This document shows positions 28,927-39,401 of a stretch of DNA of 64,000 nt, piece by piece. The stretch is taken from NCBI RefSeq assembly GCF_001941825.1, contig NZ_CP019038.1:4092001-4156000 (forward strand), given 5' to 3'. The notes below the pieces were generated by a model, which saw only the letters and a program-made list of their open reading frames with translations, did not search any database and was not told the DNA's origin. The number at the start of each line of letters is the position of its first letter. The first letter of the stretch is position 1. This DNA is from Massilia putida (GTDB lineage Bacteria > Pseudomonadota > Gammaproteobacteria > Burkholderiales > Burkholderiaceae_D). The translations under genes were made by a program, and so were the position numbers.

Positions 28927-29373
28927 ATGAATATCCAGACCAACGACATCGGCCATGTCATCCAGTTGTCGATCGCGCCCGTGTTCCTGCTCACGGGCGT
29001 CGCGACCAAGCTCGGGGTCCTGATGGGCCGCCTCGCGCGCATCATCGACCGTACCCGCGAGCTCAAGATCGAGCTGCGCAAAGGCCCCGACCCCGATTGC
29101 AGCGAAGAGCTCGACGTGCTGTACCAGCGCTGGCAGCTGATCAACTATGCGATCACGGCCGGCACCGGCTGCGGCTTCCTGATCTGCGTGATCATCGCCT
29201 GCCTGTTCCTCGGCGATACGACGAACCTGCCGCTGGACCGCTATATCGCAGGCATGTTCGTGGTGGCCATGGTCGCCCTGATTGCCAGTTTCATTTTCCT
29301 GCTGCGCGAAGTATCCGTCTCGTTCCGCTACATGCGCATCCACCGTCACGACGATCCGGCCAGGCCGGGCTAG
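28927..29373 (+). CDS. DUF2721 family membrane protein
   Basis: The 148-residue protein has three predicted membrane helices (about residues 8-30, 72-95 and 108-128) with a charged cytoplasmic stretch after the first (LARIIDRTRELKIELRKG). The start DIGHVIQLSIAPVFLLTGV and the loop pattern agree with DUF2721. No function is known for the family. It is followed 21 bp later by the gene at 29395 and may share its transcript. Confidence 0.8.
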   Translation: MNIQTNDIGHVIQLSIAPVFLLTGVATKLGVLMGRLARIIDRTRELKIELRKGPDPDCSEELDVLYQRWQLINYAITAGTGCGFLICVIIACLFLGDTTNLPLDRYIAGMFVVAMVALIASFIFLLREVSVSFRYMRIHRHDDPARPG

Positions 29374-29394
29374 ACTTCAAGAATCGAGACCATC

Positions 29395-29850
29395 ATGCAC
29401 GACTACCAACGTCCTCCCACCCTGCACCGCTACGGCCTGCGCGCCGAGCTGGAACTGGCGCTGTCCTCCGGCCAGTTCAAACTCCAACCCGAGAACGGCT
29501 TCCTCACATTGTCGTTCTCCACCGCGTGGAACAGGAACCTGTTCGACGTCCTCGGCCCGGCCGACAGCTGCCTCGTGATCCACAACACCGAGGAATTCGG
29601 CGAGCGCCTGCACCGCGCGGTCCAGCGCACCTTGCCCAACTGGGCCGGCATCGACGGCCCCGTCGAATACGGCGTGCGCTCGCGTCTCGGCCAGGCGTTT
29701 TCGCGCTCGGCCGGCGACGCCCGCGAGAAGGAGTGGAAGTTCGCGTGGCGCTCGCTGGCGCCGCATACGAGCCTGAACCCCGTCACGGTGCGCATCGGCA
29801 GCATCGAGCAGTTCGCCGAACTGCGCACGCCGGAGAGTTATCCGGCCTGA
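29395..29850 (+). CDS. Hypothetical protein
   Basis: I do not recognise this 151-residue protein. It has no signal peptide or membrane helix and looks like a compact alpha/beta protein with several aromatic residues (FLTLSFSTAWNRNLF, EWKFAWRSLAPH). Codon use and GC content match its neighbours, and it lies 21 bp after the DUF2721 gene in the same direction, so it is probably real and co-transcribed. Confidence 0.65.
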   Translation: MHDYQRPPTLHRYGLRAELELALSSGQFKLQPENGFLTLSFSTAWNRNLFDVLGPADSCLVIHNTEEFGERLHRAVQRTLPNWAGIDGPVEYGVRSRLGQAFSRSAGDAREKEWKFAWRSLAPHTSLNPVTVRIGSIEQFAELRTPESYPA

Positions 29851-29872
29851 CGTTCGCGCCGCATTCGATTAG

Positions 29873-31975
<2,103 letters not shown>

Positions 31976-31991
31976 CACGGACGGCTAGATC

Positions 31992-32117
31992 CGTCGTTCC
32001 CGCGAAGGCGGGAACCCATACTGAGCAACAGGATTCGTGTTGCTGAAGTACCGCGTGTGCGATCGACTGATACGACTTCGGTGCCTCAGCATGGTTCCCC
32101 GCTTTCGCGGGGACGAC
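31992..32117. repeat. REP-like palindrome pair (family B, copy 2)
   Basis: Two hairpins in inverted orientation, GTTCCCGCGAAGGCGGGAAC on the left and GTTCCCCGCTTTCGCGGGGAC on the right, are flanked by CGTCG and CGACG. The spacer shares CCATACTGAG, GTACCGC and CTTCGGTG with copy 1 at 12309-12474. It fills the convergent gap between the FadH-like gene and the gene at 32133. Confidence 0.85.
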
Positions 32118-32132
32118 GTGCGAGCACCGCCC

Positions 32133-32624
32133 TTACTGCCCCGCTCCAGTACTCTTTTTCTTACTCTTCTTGCTGCGATAATCCGACCCCGGCTGCGCCG
32201 TCTGATCGCCCTGGCGCGGCATGTTGGCTTCGCTCTGCATGGATCCCGTCGGCGATTCCAGCGAGCCGCCTTTCTGCTGCTGTTCCATGCCGCCGTAGCC
32301 CGACTGGCGCGATGCGTTCAGGCGGTCTTCCTCGCCGCGCGCCTGCATGCGCTGGGCGCTCTGGCGGGCGCTCCAGCCCGCCTGCTGGGCGCCGGCGCCG
32401 CCGCGCTGGCTGCCCACGTTCAAGTTGTCGGGGCCGCCCTGCAGCGCCCCGCGCGAACGCAGGGCCGCACCCTGCTGTTCGATATTGGCCGACTGGACGT
32501 TGGCGCTGCCCGGCGCCACCCAGCCCGGTGCGCGCGGCTGCTGGCTGCCTTCCGCGACCGTGACGGTTTTTTCCTTGGCGATGCCGCGGGCGCGCGTGCT
32601 GTCCGGCCCTTTTTGTTTGGTCAT
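32133..32624 (-). CDS. Hypothetical hydrophilic, intrinsically disordered protein
   Basis: The 163-residue protein has no hydrophobic core. Gln, Gly, Ser, Ala and Arg make up most of it, with low-complexity stretches (GGAGAQQAGWSARQSAQRMQ, SGYGGMEQQQKGGS) and a lysine-rich tail (SKKSKKKSTG). It is predicted to be disordered, reminiscent of small glycine- and glutamine-rich stress proteins, but I cannot name a family. The ATG at 32624 follows a full AGGAGG ribosome site that sits inside an 11-bp inverted repeat, so translation is probably controlled by RNA structure. Transcription is convergent with the FadH-like gene. Confidence 0.65.
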   Translation of the reverse strand: MTKQKGPDSTRARGIAKEKTVTVAEGSQQPRAPGWVAPGSANVQSANIEQQGAALRSRGALQGGPDNLNVGSQRGGAGAQQAGWSARQSAQRMQARGEEDRLNASRQSGYGGMEQQQKGGSLESPTGSMQSEANMPRQGDQTAQPGSDYRSKKSKKKSTGAGQ

Positions 32625-32626
32625 TT

Positions 32627-32671
32627 GATCCTCCTGTGAGCTGCGCATGCTGATGCGCTGACAGGAGGATC
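32627..32671 (-). promoter_or_regulatory. Hairpin that sequesters the ribosome binding site (thermometer or switch candidate)
   Basis: Read on the minus strand, the leader has GATCCTCCTGT, then a 23-nt loop region that itself pairs (GCGCAT-CAGC-ATGCGC), then ACAGGAGGATC, which is the exact complement of the first arm and contains the Shine-Dalgarno AGGAGG. The start codon comes 2 nt after the stem. In this fold the ribosome site is fully paired, so expression should need melting or binding by a protein, RNA or ligand. Confidence 0.7.
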
Positions 32672-32795
32672 ATGCGCGCGGGGAACGCGCTATTCCAGAG
32701 GAACAGGGAGCGCACCTTTGTAGGACTGGAACTACCGACTTTCTTGTCGTAACGGCGATTTTTGGTAGCTCTGCGGTACGCCCTGCACGACCATG

Positions 32796-33917
32796 CTATT
32801 TCTTGCGCACGACGACGCAGCCGATCGAGTAGCCGGCGCCGAACGAGCAGATGACGCCGTTGGCGCCGCTGGGCAGGTCGTCCTGGTACGCGTGGAACGC
32901 GATGATCGAACCGGCCGACGATGTGTTCGCGTACGTGTCGAGGATGACGGGCGCTTCTTCCGGCGTGGCGTCGCGGCCCAGCAGGGTGCGCACGATCAGC
33001 TGGTTCATGCTCAGGTTCGCCTGGTGCAGCCAGAAGCGCGAGATGTCTTCGATGCGCAGACCCGCGTGTTCGACCGTGTCGCGGATCATCGCGGCGGCCA
33101 TCGGGCAGACTTCCTTGAACACCTTGCGGCCCTGCTGGCGGAACAGTTTATCGGGCTGGCCGATGCCGTCCTCGTCGAAGCGGTTCATGAAGCCGAAATT
33201 GTTGCGGATATTGTTGGAGAACTTCGTCTTCAGTTTCGAATCGAGGATCTCGAACTGGTGCGCGCTCGTGGCCGTCTCGGCCGCTTCGATGACCATCGCC
33301 GTGCATGCGTCGCCGAAGATGAAATGGCTGTCGCGGTCGCGGAAGTTCAGGTGGGCGCTCGTGATCTCCGGATCCAGCACGAGCACGGCGCGCGCCTGGC
33401 CCGTCTGGACGGCGGCGGCCGCGGTCTGGATCGCGAACGTGGCGGACGAGCAGGCGACGTTCATGTCGAAGCCATACCCCTCGATGCCGAGCGCGTCCTG
33501 CACCTCGACGGCCATGGCCGGATAGGCGCGCTGCATGTTGCTGGCGGCGACGAGCACCATGTCGATGTCGGCCGGCGTGCGGCCCGCGCGGGCGAGCGCC
33601 TGGCGGGCGGCGGCGATGCAAATCTCGGCCTGCAGCGACAATTCCTCGTCGGCGCGCTCCTTGATGTGCGGCGTCATGCGGGTCGGGTCGAGGATGCCGG
33701 CCTTTTCCATCACATGGCGCGACTTGATGCCCGACGCCTTTTCGATGAAGGCACTGCTGGACGGTTCCAGCGCGGTGATTTCGCCGGCCGCGATTTTCTC
33801 GGCGTGCTCGGCGTTGAACAGGTCGACGTAGGCATTGAACGCTGTCACCAGCTCATCGTTGGAGATCGAATTCGGTGGCGTGAACAGGCCGGTGCCGCTG
33901 ATGACGACAGGTTTCAT
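32796..33917 (-). CDS. Beta-ketoacyl-ACP synthase III-like protein
   Basis: The 373-residue thiolase-fold enzyme is of the FabH/KAS III type. The catalytic triad is visible: Cys156 in MNVACSSATF, His in FWLHQANLSMN and Asn in TYANTSSAGS. At 373 residues it is longer than housekeeping FabH (about 320), with an insertion near residues 30-80, as in KAS III-like enzymes that prime secondary metabolites or special lipids (for example DarB-type). It is an orphan with no fab or acyl carrier protein genes nearby. The start ATG at 33917 gives the canonical KPVVISGTGLFTP; a longer reading to 34016 is unlikely. Confidence 0.88.
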   Translation of the reverse strand: MKPVVISGTGLFTPPNSISNDELVTAFNAYVDLFNAEHAEKIAAGEITALEPSSSAFIEKASGIKSRHVMEKAGILDPTRMTPHIKERADEELSLQAEICIAAARQALARAGRTPADIDMVLVAASNMQRAYPAMAVEVQDALGIEGYGFDMNVACSSATFAIQTAAAAVQTGQARAVLVLDPEITSAHLNFRDRDSHFIFGDACTAMVIEAAETATSAHQFEILDSKLKTKFSNNIRNNFGFMNRFDEDGIGQPDKLFRQQGRKVFKEVCPMAAAMIRDTVEHAGLRIEDISRFWLHQANLSMNQLIVRTLLGRDATPEEAPVILDTYANTSSAGSIIAFHAYQDDLPSGANGVICSFGAGYSIGCVVVRKK

Positions 33918-33982
33918 GATTGACTGGCTTTCATAGACGATAACGGGAGGCAACTCCCAGGATGCAGGCGATTCTACACAAT

Positions 33983-34034
33983 CGTACTGACGGTGGGAAC
34001 CGAGGGTCGATTCCACAGGAAGCCCGTCAGTACG
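33983..34034. repeat. Intergenic inverted repeat
   Basis: CGTACTGACGG (33983-33993) and CCGTCAGTACG (34024-34034) are exact 11-bp complements separated by 30 bp, with further partial pairing inside (TGGGAA and TTCCAC). It lies after the S41 peptidase stop and before the KAS III-like gene on the minus strand. No T-run follows, so it is a poor terminator; an operator or relic element is possible. Confidence 0.5.
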
Positions 34035-34059
34035 GGCGTTGTGCGGGATCAGCGCGTCG

Positions 34060-35487
34060 TCAATGCGATTGCTGGGCGAGCGAGGCGGGCGGCTGGGCGC
34101 GCTTCGACAGCTGCACCGGCAAGCCCTGCAGATGATGCAGTGCCTGGGTCAGCTGAAAATCGTCGGCGCTGCCGAATTCGATCGGCTTGCGGGCGCGCTC
34201 CGCGGTCAGGATGCGCATCTGCTCTTCGATGTCGTCGTGGTTCGTCGCATCCTCGGGCGCGCGGTTGGTGTCATTTTTGAGGTGGTGCTGCAGGTCGGCT
34301 TCGCGCATGCGCAGGGCGTTCAGGCCGTCGCCGTCGGCGTTCTCGTCGACGGGAATGTCGGGCACGATGCCGCGCGCCTGGATCGAGCGGCCGCTGGGCG
34401 TGTAGTAGCGCGCCGTCGTCAGTTTGACGGCGGTGTCGCCGGCCAGCGGGCGGATCGTCTGCACGGACCCCTTGCCGAACGTCTGGCTGCCGACGATGGC
34501 GGCGCGCTTGTGGTCTTGCAGGGCACCGGCGACGATTTCCGAGGCCGACGCCGAGCCCGTGTTCACCAGCACGACCATCGGCATCGTTTTATACAGGTCC
34601 GGCACCTTGTCGAGCGGATCGTTGCCGCGGCTGAGCAGGTAATACTCGGGGCTGCCGTAGAACCGCGCTTTCGAATCTTCCAGCTGGCCGTTCGTCGAGA
34701 CGATCTCGGCATTCTTGGGCAGGAACGCGGCCGCCACGCCGATCGCGCCCTGCAGCAGGCCGCCCGGATCGTTGCGCAGGTCGAGCACGACGCCCTTCAA
34801 ATTCGGTTCTTCGCGTGCCAGGGCGGCCAGTTTATTGGCGAGGTCCTCGACGGTCGGCTCCTGGAACTGCGACACGCGCACCCATGCGTAGCCGGGCGCG
34901 ACGATCTTGCCTTTCACGCTCTTCTGTACGATTTCGTCGCGCGTGATCGTGAACGACAAGGGCGCCGGCGCGTCCTTGCGCAGCACGGTCAGTACGACCT
35001 TCGTATGCGGCTCGCCGCGCATGCGCTTGATGGCCTCGTCGAGATCCATCTCCTTCACCGCGGCGCCGTCGATGTGCGTGATCAGATCGCCCGCGTGGAT
35101 GCCGGCGCGGGCGGCCGGCGCATCCTCGATCGGCGTGACGATGCGGACATAACCTTCTTCGCTCTGGTTGATTTCGATGCCCAGGCCGACGAATTTGCCT
35201 TCCGTTCCTTCGCGCAGCTCGCGGTAGGCCTTGCGGTCCAGGTAGGCCGAGTGCGGGTCGAGCGCGCCCACCATGCCGGAAATGGCTTGCGTGAGCAGCT
35301 TGCGGTTCTCGACGGGCTCGACGTAGTCGGCCTTGATCGTGTTGTAGGCATGCGCCAGCTGATGCAAGCCCTCGATGGGCATGCCGTCCACCGGCTTGTG
35401 GGCCAGGGCGGAGTATTGCATCGTGACGCCGACCCCGAGGATCACGCCGAGCGTGACGAGGGCGACGTTCTTGAAGCTGGAGCGCAT
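34060..35487 (-). CDS. S41 family carboxy-terminal processing protease
   Basis: The 475-residue periplasmic protease has an N-terminal signal anchor (about residues 6-28), a PDZ domain (VRIVTPIEDAPAARAGIHAGDLI, about 100-170) and the S41 catalytic domain with VVLDLRNDPGGLL, the serine in NTGSASASEIVAGAL and the lysine in SQTFGKGSVQT. Architecture and length match CtpA/CtpB-type tail-specific proteases. The C-terminal 60 residues are Gln/His-rich. The start MRSSFKNVALVTLG at 35487 is chosen because it opens the anchor; upstream codons belong to the leader. It lies 80 bp downstream of the glycosyltransferase gene. Confidence 0.92.
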   Translation of the reverse strand: MRSSFKNVALVTLGVILGVGVTMQYSALAHKPVDGMPIEGLHQLAHAYNTIKADYVEPVENRKLLTQAISGMVGALDPHSAYLDRKAYRELREGTEGKFVGLGIEINQSEEGYVRIVTPIEDAPAARAGIHAGDLITHIDGAAVKEMDLDEAIKRMRGEPHTKVVLTVLRKDAPAPLSFTITRDEIVQKSVKGKIVAPGYAWVRVSQFQEPTVEDLANKLAALAREEPNLKGVVLDLRNDPGGLLQGAIGVAAAFLPKNAEIVSTNGQLEDSKARFYGSPEYYLLSRGNDPLDKVPDLYKTMPMVVLVNTGSASASEIVAGALQDHKRAAIVGSQTFGKGSVQTIRPLAGDTAVKLTTARYYTPSGRSIQARGIVPDIPVDENADGDGLNALRMREADLQHHLKNDTNRAPEDATNHDDIEEQMRILTAERARKPIEFGSADDFQLTQALHHLQGLPVQLSKRAQPPASLAQQSH

Positions 35488-35567
35488 GGACGAGGGGACG
35501 AATGGAGACTGCGGTCCAGTATAACCTTCGCGGCCCGGGCGTGGTGCCCGGGCGCGCGCGAACCCCG

Positions 35568-36773
35568 TCAGGCGACGGCGCGGCGGCCGGCCGGCAAGCT
35601 GCCGCGGCTGTTGATGATGCGCGAAAACAACGTCAATTGGCCATGGGTCGTGTCGTCCCAGCTGAACCCCTCGGCGTAGCGGCGGGTGGCAGCGTGGTCC
35701 GGGTAGTTGCGGCGCAGTTCCGTCAAGGCGTCGGCGATGCCCTTCGCCGTGCGTTCCTTCATCAGCACGCCTGCTTCCGGGGCGGCCACGACTTCCGGCG
35801 TGCCCCAGACGTTGGAGGCGACGACCGGCGTGCCGCAAGCCATCGATTCGAGCAGCACGTTGGCCCAGCCTTCGCGGCTGGAGGCCAGGATCATCGCGTC
35901 GGCCGCGTTGTAGTAATGCTTGAGCTCGGTCTGGGGGACGGCGCCGAGGAATGTGACGCGGTCGGCCACGCCCAGGCTGGCGGCGAGCGCTTCCAGCTTC
36001 TTGCGCTCCGGTCCGATGCCGGCGATCAGCAGTTTTACGTCCGGCAACATCGGCAGCGCGCCGATCGTCAGGTCGTGCGCCTTGCGCGGGTCCAGTACGC
36101 CGACGGAGATGACGGTGAAGCCGGTTATGCCCAACCGGGCGCGCGCGGCGGCCCGGTCCATGGGCACGAAACGCTGCAGGTCGACGCCATTGCGCAGCGA
36201 CACGATACGGTCGCCCGGAATGCCGAGGCCGATCATCTCTTCGCGCAATGCCTGGCACACCGTGATCATGCCGGCGGCGTTGTTTGCCGCCCACATGAGT
36301 TGCTTTCTCGGCAGCGCGAACTGCGGAATCAGGTTAATGTCGGTACCGCGGGCCGTGATCACGACGGGCTTGTTGAAATACTTGCCCAGCATCACTGCGG
36401 CGACGCCGTCCGGATAAAAGTAGTGCGCATCGATGACGTCGAAGTCATAGCCTTCGTCGATGATACGGCCGATCTCTTTCTTGCAGGCCTGGGCCATCAG
36501 CCACGGTGCCGCCGTCATGCCGACCTTCGGAATGACGAGGTAGCGCGGGTGCGTGACGTCGATGTCGTAGCGCGTTTCGGCCGGCGGGACCTTGGAAAAG
36601 GCCGCGTAATCGCCGAAGCGCGGATTCTGCGACGGGAACCAGGGCACCGGTGCGACGACCTTCGATTCGACCTGGCCGCTGGCGAGCAGGTAGCGCAAGC
36701 GGGTCTCGACAAAGATGCCGTGGCTGGGTTTGACCGTGTTCGGGAAAAGAGAACTGAATGTAAGGAGCTTCAT
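35568..36773 (-). CDS. Glycosyltransferase family 4
   Basis: The 401-residue GT-B enzyme starts MKLLTFSSLFPN at 36773 after AAGGAG. The N-terminal acceptor domain ends near residue 175, and the C-terminal donor domain shows VISVGVLDPRKAHDL, LLIAGIGPERKKLEALA and the retaining-enzyme ExxxxE region ASSREGWANVLLESMACGTPVVAS. It resembles TuaC/WcaL-like transferases that add sugars to lipid-linked polysaccharide units. It is divergent from the UDP-sugar operon at 37027, across a 253-bp AT-rich promoter region, suggesting shared use in polysaccharide synthesis. Sugar specificity is unknown. Confidence 0.9.
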   Translation of the reverse strand: MKLLTFSSLFPNTVKPSHGIFVETRLRYLLASGQVESKVVAPVPWFPSQNPRFGDYAAFSKVPPAETRYDIDVTHPRYLVIPKVGMTAAPWLMAQACKKEIGRIIDEGYDFDVIDAHYFYPDGVAAVMLGKYFNKPVVITARGTDINLIPQFALPRKQLMWAANNAAGMITVCQALREEMIGLGIPGDRIVSLRNGVDLQRFVPMDRAAARARLGITGFTVISVGVLDPRKAHDLTIGALPMLPDVKLLIAGIGPERKKLEALAASLGVADRVTFLGAVPQTELKHYYNAADAMILASSREGWANVLLESMACGTPVVASNVWGTPEVVAAPEAGVLMKERTAKGIADALTELRRNYPDHAATRRYAEGFSWDDTTHGQLTLFSRIINSRGSLPAGRRAVA

Positions 36774-37026
36774 CGACGATGGGCGCAGGGCGGAAGGGGC
36801 AGCGTAACACCTATTATGTAATAGATTGCAATTACTTGCCTTATCTAGCGGAACGTGCCGCATTTTAATAGCAAAAAAGCAAACGTGTAGCGTGCTCGTC
36901 AGAAATCTGTGATAAATTCGTCTAGTTTTTAACCCGGCGGCAAGTCCACCGGCCCATTCCCTCATGAGGCGAACCGGCATGCAGCGCGGGCGTCCCATGG
37001 TCCAACACCTCAATCTGTAGAAGATT

Positions 37027-38394
37027 ATGAAAATTTCAGTTATCGGGACTGGTTACGTCGGACTGGTGTCTGGCGCATGCTTCGCCGACGTCGGCAACAC
37101 CGTGCTTTGCCTGGACGTCGATACACGCAAGATCACGATGTTGAAGGACGGGATCATCCCGATCCACGAACCCGGCCTGGACAGCCTCGTCCAGCGCAAC
37201 GCCGCCGCCGGCCGTCTGCTGTTCTCGTCGAACTACGACGACGCCGTCAGCCACGCCGACATCATCTTCCTGGCTGTCGGCACGCCGCCGGATGAAGACG
37301 GCAGCGCCGACCTGACCCACATCCTGTCGGCCGCGCGCAGCATCGGCGAGCGCCTGACGAAGCCGGCCGTGATCGTCGACAAGTCGACCGTGCCCGTGGG
37401 CACCGCGGAAAAGGTCAAGCGCGCCATCGCGGGCGAACTCGAAAAACGCGGCGTGAACGTCGCGTTCCACGTCGTCAGCAATCCCGAATTCCTGAAAGAA
37501 GGCGCCGCGATCGACGACTTCATGAAGCCGGACCGCATCGTGGTCGGCTTCGACGATCTTGACGCAGGCAAGCAGATGCGCCAGCTGTACGCGCCGTTCA
37601 GCCGCAACCACGAGAAATTCGTCGAGATGGACATCCGCAGCGCCGAGCTGACGAAATACGCGGCGAACGCGATGCTGGCCACCCGTATCAGCTTCATGAA
37701 CGAGCTGGCGAACCTGTCCGAACTGCTGGGCGCCGACATCGAAGCCGTGCGCCTGGGCATCGGCATGGACCCGCGCATCGGCCCGGACTTCCTGTACGCC
37801 GGCATGGGTTATGGCGGTTCCTGCTTCCCGAAAGACGTCAAGGCGCTGATCAAGACGGCGTCCGACCACAAGCAGCAACTGCATCTGTTGACGGCGACCG
37901 AGAAGGTCAACGACGCGCAGAAGAACGTGCTGTTCACGAAGCTGGTGCGTTTCTTCGGTGGCGAGCAAGGCCTGAACGGCAAGACGATCGCGCTGTGGGG
38001 CCTGTCGTTCAAGCCGAACACGGACGACATGCGCGAAGCGCCGAGCCGTATCCTGATCAAGTCGCTGTTCGACGCGGGCGCCAACGTGGTGGCCTACGAT
38101 CCGGTCGCCAGCGAGGAAGCGAAGCGCGTCCTGGTGGCCGAACACGGCGAGGACGTGTGCAACACCCGCCTGCGCATCGTCCCGTCGGCCCGCCAGGCCG
38201 TCGAGGGCGCGGACGTGCTCGTGCTGGTCACCGAATGGAAGGAATTCCGCGCGCCGGACCTGCCGTTCCTGGCCGCGAACCTGAAACTGAAGGCCGTGTT
38301 CGACGGTCGCAACATCTATGATCCGGAAGCCTTTGGCGCTGCCGGCCTCGTCTATGAAGGCATCGGCCGCCGTTCCGGGAAAGCCGCCCAATGA
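37027..38394 (+). CDS. ugd: UDP-glucose 6-dehydrogenase
   Basis: The 455-residue enzyme oxidises UDP-glucose to UDP-glucuronate in two NAD+ steps. It shows the Rossmann motif [16 protein letters not shown], the segment [10 protein letters not shown], and [14 protein letters not shown]. The catalytic cysteine is near residue 266 in [13 protein letters not shown], and the C-terminal UDP-binding part has [17 protein letters not shown]. Its stop overlaps the next start as ATGA, so the three genes 37027-40438 form one coupled operon. Confidence 0.96.
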   Translation: MKISVIGTGYVGLVSGACFADVGNTVLCLDVDTRKITMLKDGIIPIHEPGLDSLVQRNAAAGRLLFSSNYDDAVSHADIIFLAVGTPPDEDGSADLTHILSAARSIGERLTKPAVIVDKSTVPVGTAEKVKRAIAGELEKRGVNVAFHVVSNPEFLKEGAAIDDFMKPDRIVVGFDDLDAGKQMRQLYAPFSRNHEKFVEMDIRSAELTKYAANAMLATRISFMNELANLSELLGADIEAVRLGIGMDPRIGPDFLYAGMGYGGSCFPKDVKALIKTASDHKQQLHLLTATEKVNDAQKNVLFTKLVRFFGGEQGLNGKTIALWGLSFKPNTDDMREAPSRILIKSLFDAGANVVAYDPVASEEAKRVLVAEHGEDVCNTRLRIVPSARQAVEGADVLVLVTEWKEFRAPDLPFLAANLKLKAVFDGRNIYDPEAFGAAGLVYEGIGRRSGKAAQ

Positions 38395-39401
38395 CGGAAG
38401 CGAGTAAACAAGGAACGATCCTCGTCACCGGCGCCGCCGGCTTCATCGGCAGCGCGGTGGCGGTGCGCCTGACCGCCATGGGGTATACCGTGGTTGGCTG
38501 CGACAATTTCAACGATTACTACGACCCGGCGCTGAAACACCACCGCGTCGAGGCCTTGTTGAAACCGGCCGGCGTGCCGTGCGAGACCGTCGAGCTGAGC
38601 GATGGCGAGCAGGTGGCCGCGCTGTTCGACCGCGTCAAACCGGCGCTCGTCGTGCACCTGGCGGCCCAGGCCGGCGTGCGCTATTCGCTGAAAAACCCGG
38701 CCGCCTACATCCAGGCGAACCTCGTCGCGTTCGGCCACATGCTGGAAGCCTGCCGCAACCACCAGGTGGAACACCTGCTGTACGCCAGCAGCAGCAGCGT
38801 CTACGGCGCCAACGCGAAGACGCCGTTCAGCGAGGACGATGTGACCGACGCGCCGGTGTCGCTGTACGCCGCGACGAAGAAGTCGAACGAGCTGATGGCC
38901 CATTCGTACAGCCACCTGTACGGCATTCCGACCACCGGCCTGCGCTTCTTCACGGTGTACGGTCCGTGGGGCCGTCCGGACATGGCGTATTTCAGCTTCG
39001 CGCGCAAGATGCTGGCCGGTGAGGCCATCCCCGTGTTCGCCGAAGGCAAGCTGTACCGCGACTTCACGTATATCGACGACATCGTCGAAGGCGTCGTCCG
39101 CTTGCTGTTCAAGCCGACGACCCCGGAAGGCAAACCGCCGCACGCCATCTTCAACATCGGTAACCAGACGCCGGTGCAGGTGCTGGATTTCATCCGCACG
39201 CTGGAAGACGCGTTCGACGTCAAGGCGCAGCTGGACTTCCAGCCGATGCAGCCGGGCGACGTGCCGGCGACGCACGCCGATACCAGCAAGCTGCAGGACT
39301 GGGTCGGCTACAAACCCACGACGTCATTGGAGGCGGGCTTGCGTGAATTTGCGCGGTGGTATAATCGGGCGATACGTGAAAATGTTTCCTATCTGAAATG
39401 A
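38391..39401 (+). CDS. NAD-dependent epimerase, UDP-glucuronate 4-epimerase type
   Basis: This 336-residue extended short-chain dehydrogenase has [13 protein letters not shown] near the N-terminus, the catalytic Ser/Tyr/Lys in YASSSSVYG and [11 protein letters not shown], and the segments [12 protein letters not shown] and [15 protein letters not shown] that mark UDP-glucuronate (UDP-GlcA) 4-epimerases. Product would be UDP-galacturonate, formed from the UDP-glucuronate made by the upstream gene. Both ends overlap its neighbours by four bases (ATGA). Specificity is inferred from sequence pattern and context. Confidence 0.9.
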   Translation: MTEASKQGTILVTGAAGFIGSAVAVRLTAMGYTVVGCDNFNDYYDPALKHHRVEALLKPAGVPCETVELSDGEQVAALFDRVKPALVVHLAAQAGVRYSLKNPAAYIQANLVAFGHMLEACRNHQVEHLLYASSSSVYGANAKTPFSEDDVTDAPVSLYAATKKSNELMAHSYSHLYGIPTTGLRFFTVYGPWGRPDMAYFSFARKMLAGEAIPVFAEGKLYRDFTYIDDIVEGVVRLLFKPTTPEGKPPHAIFNIGNQTPVQVLDFIRTLEDAFDVKAQLDFQPMQPGDVPATHADTSKLQDWVGYKPTTSLEAGLREFARWYNRAIRENVSYLK

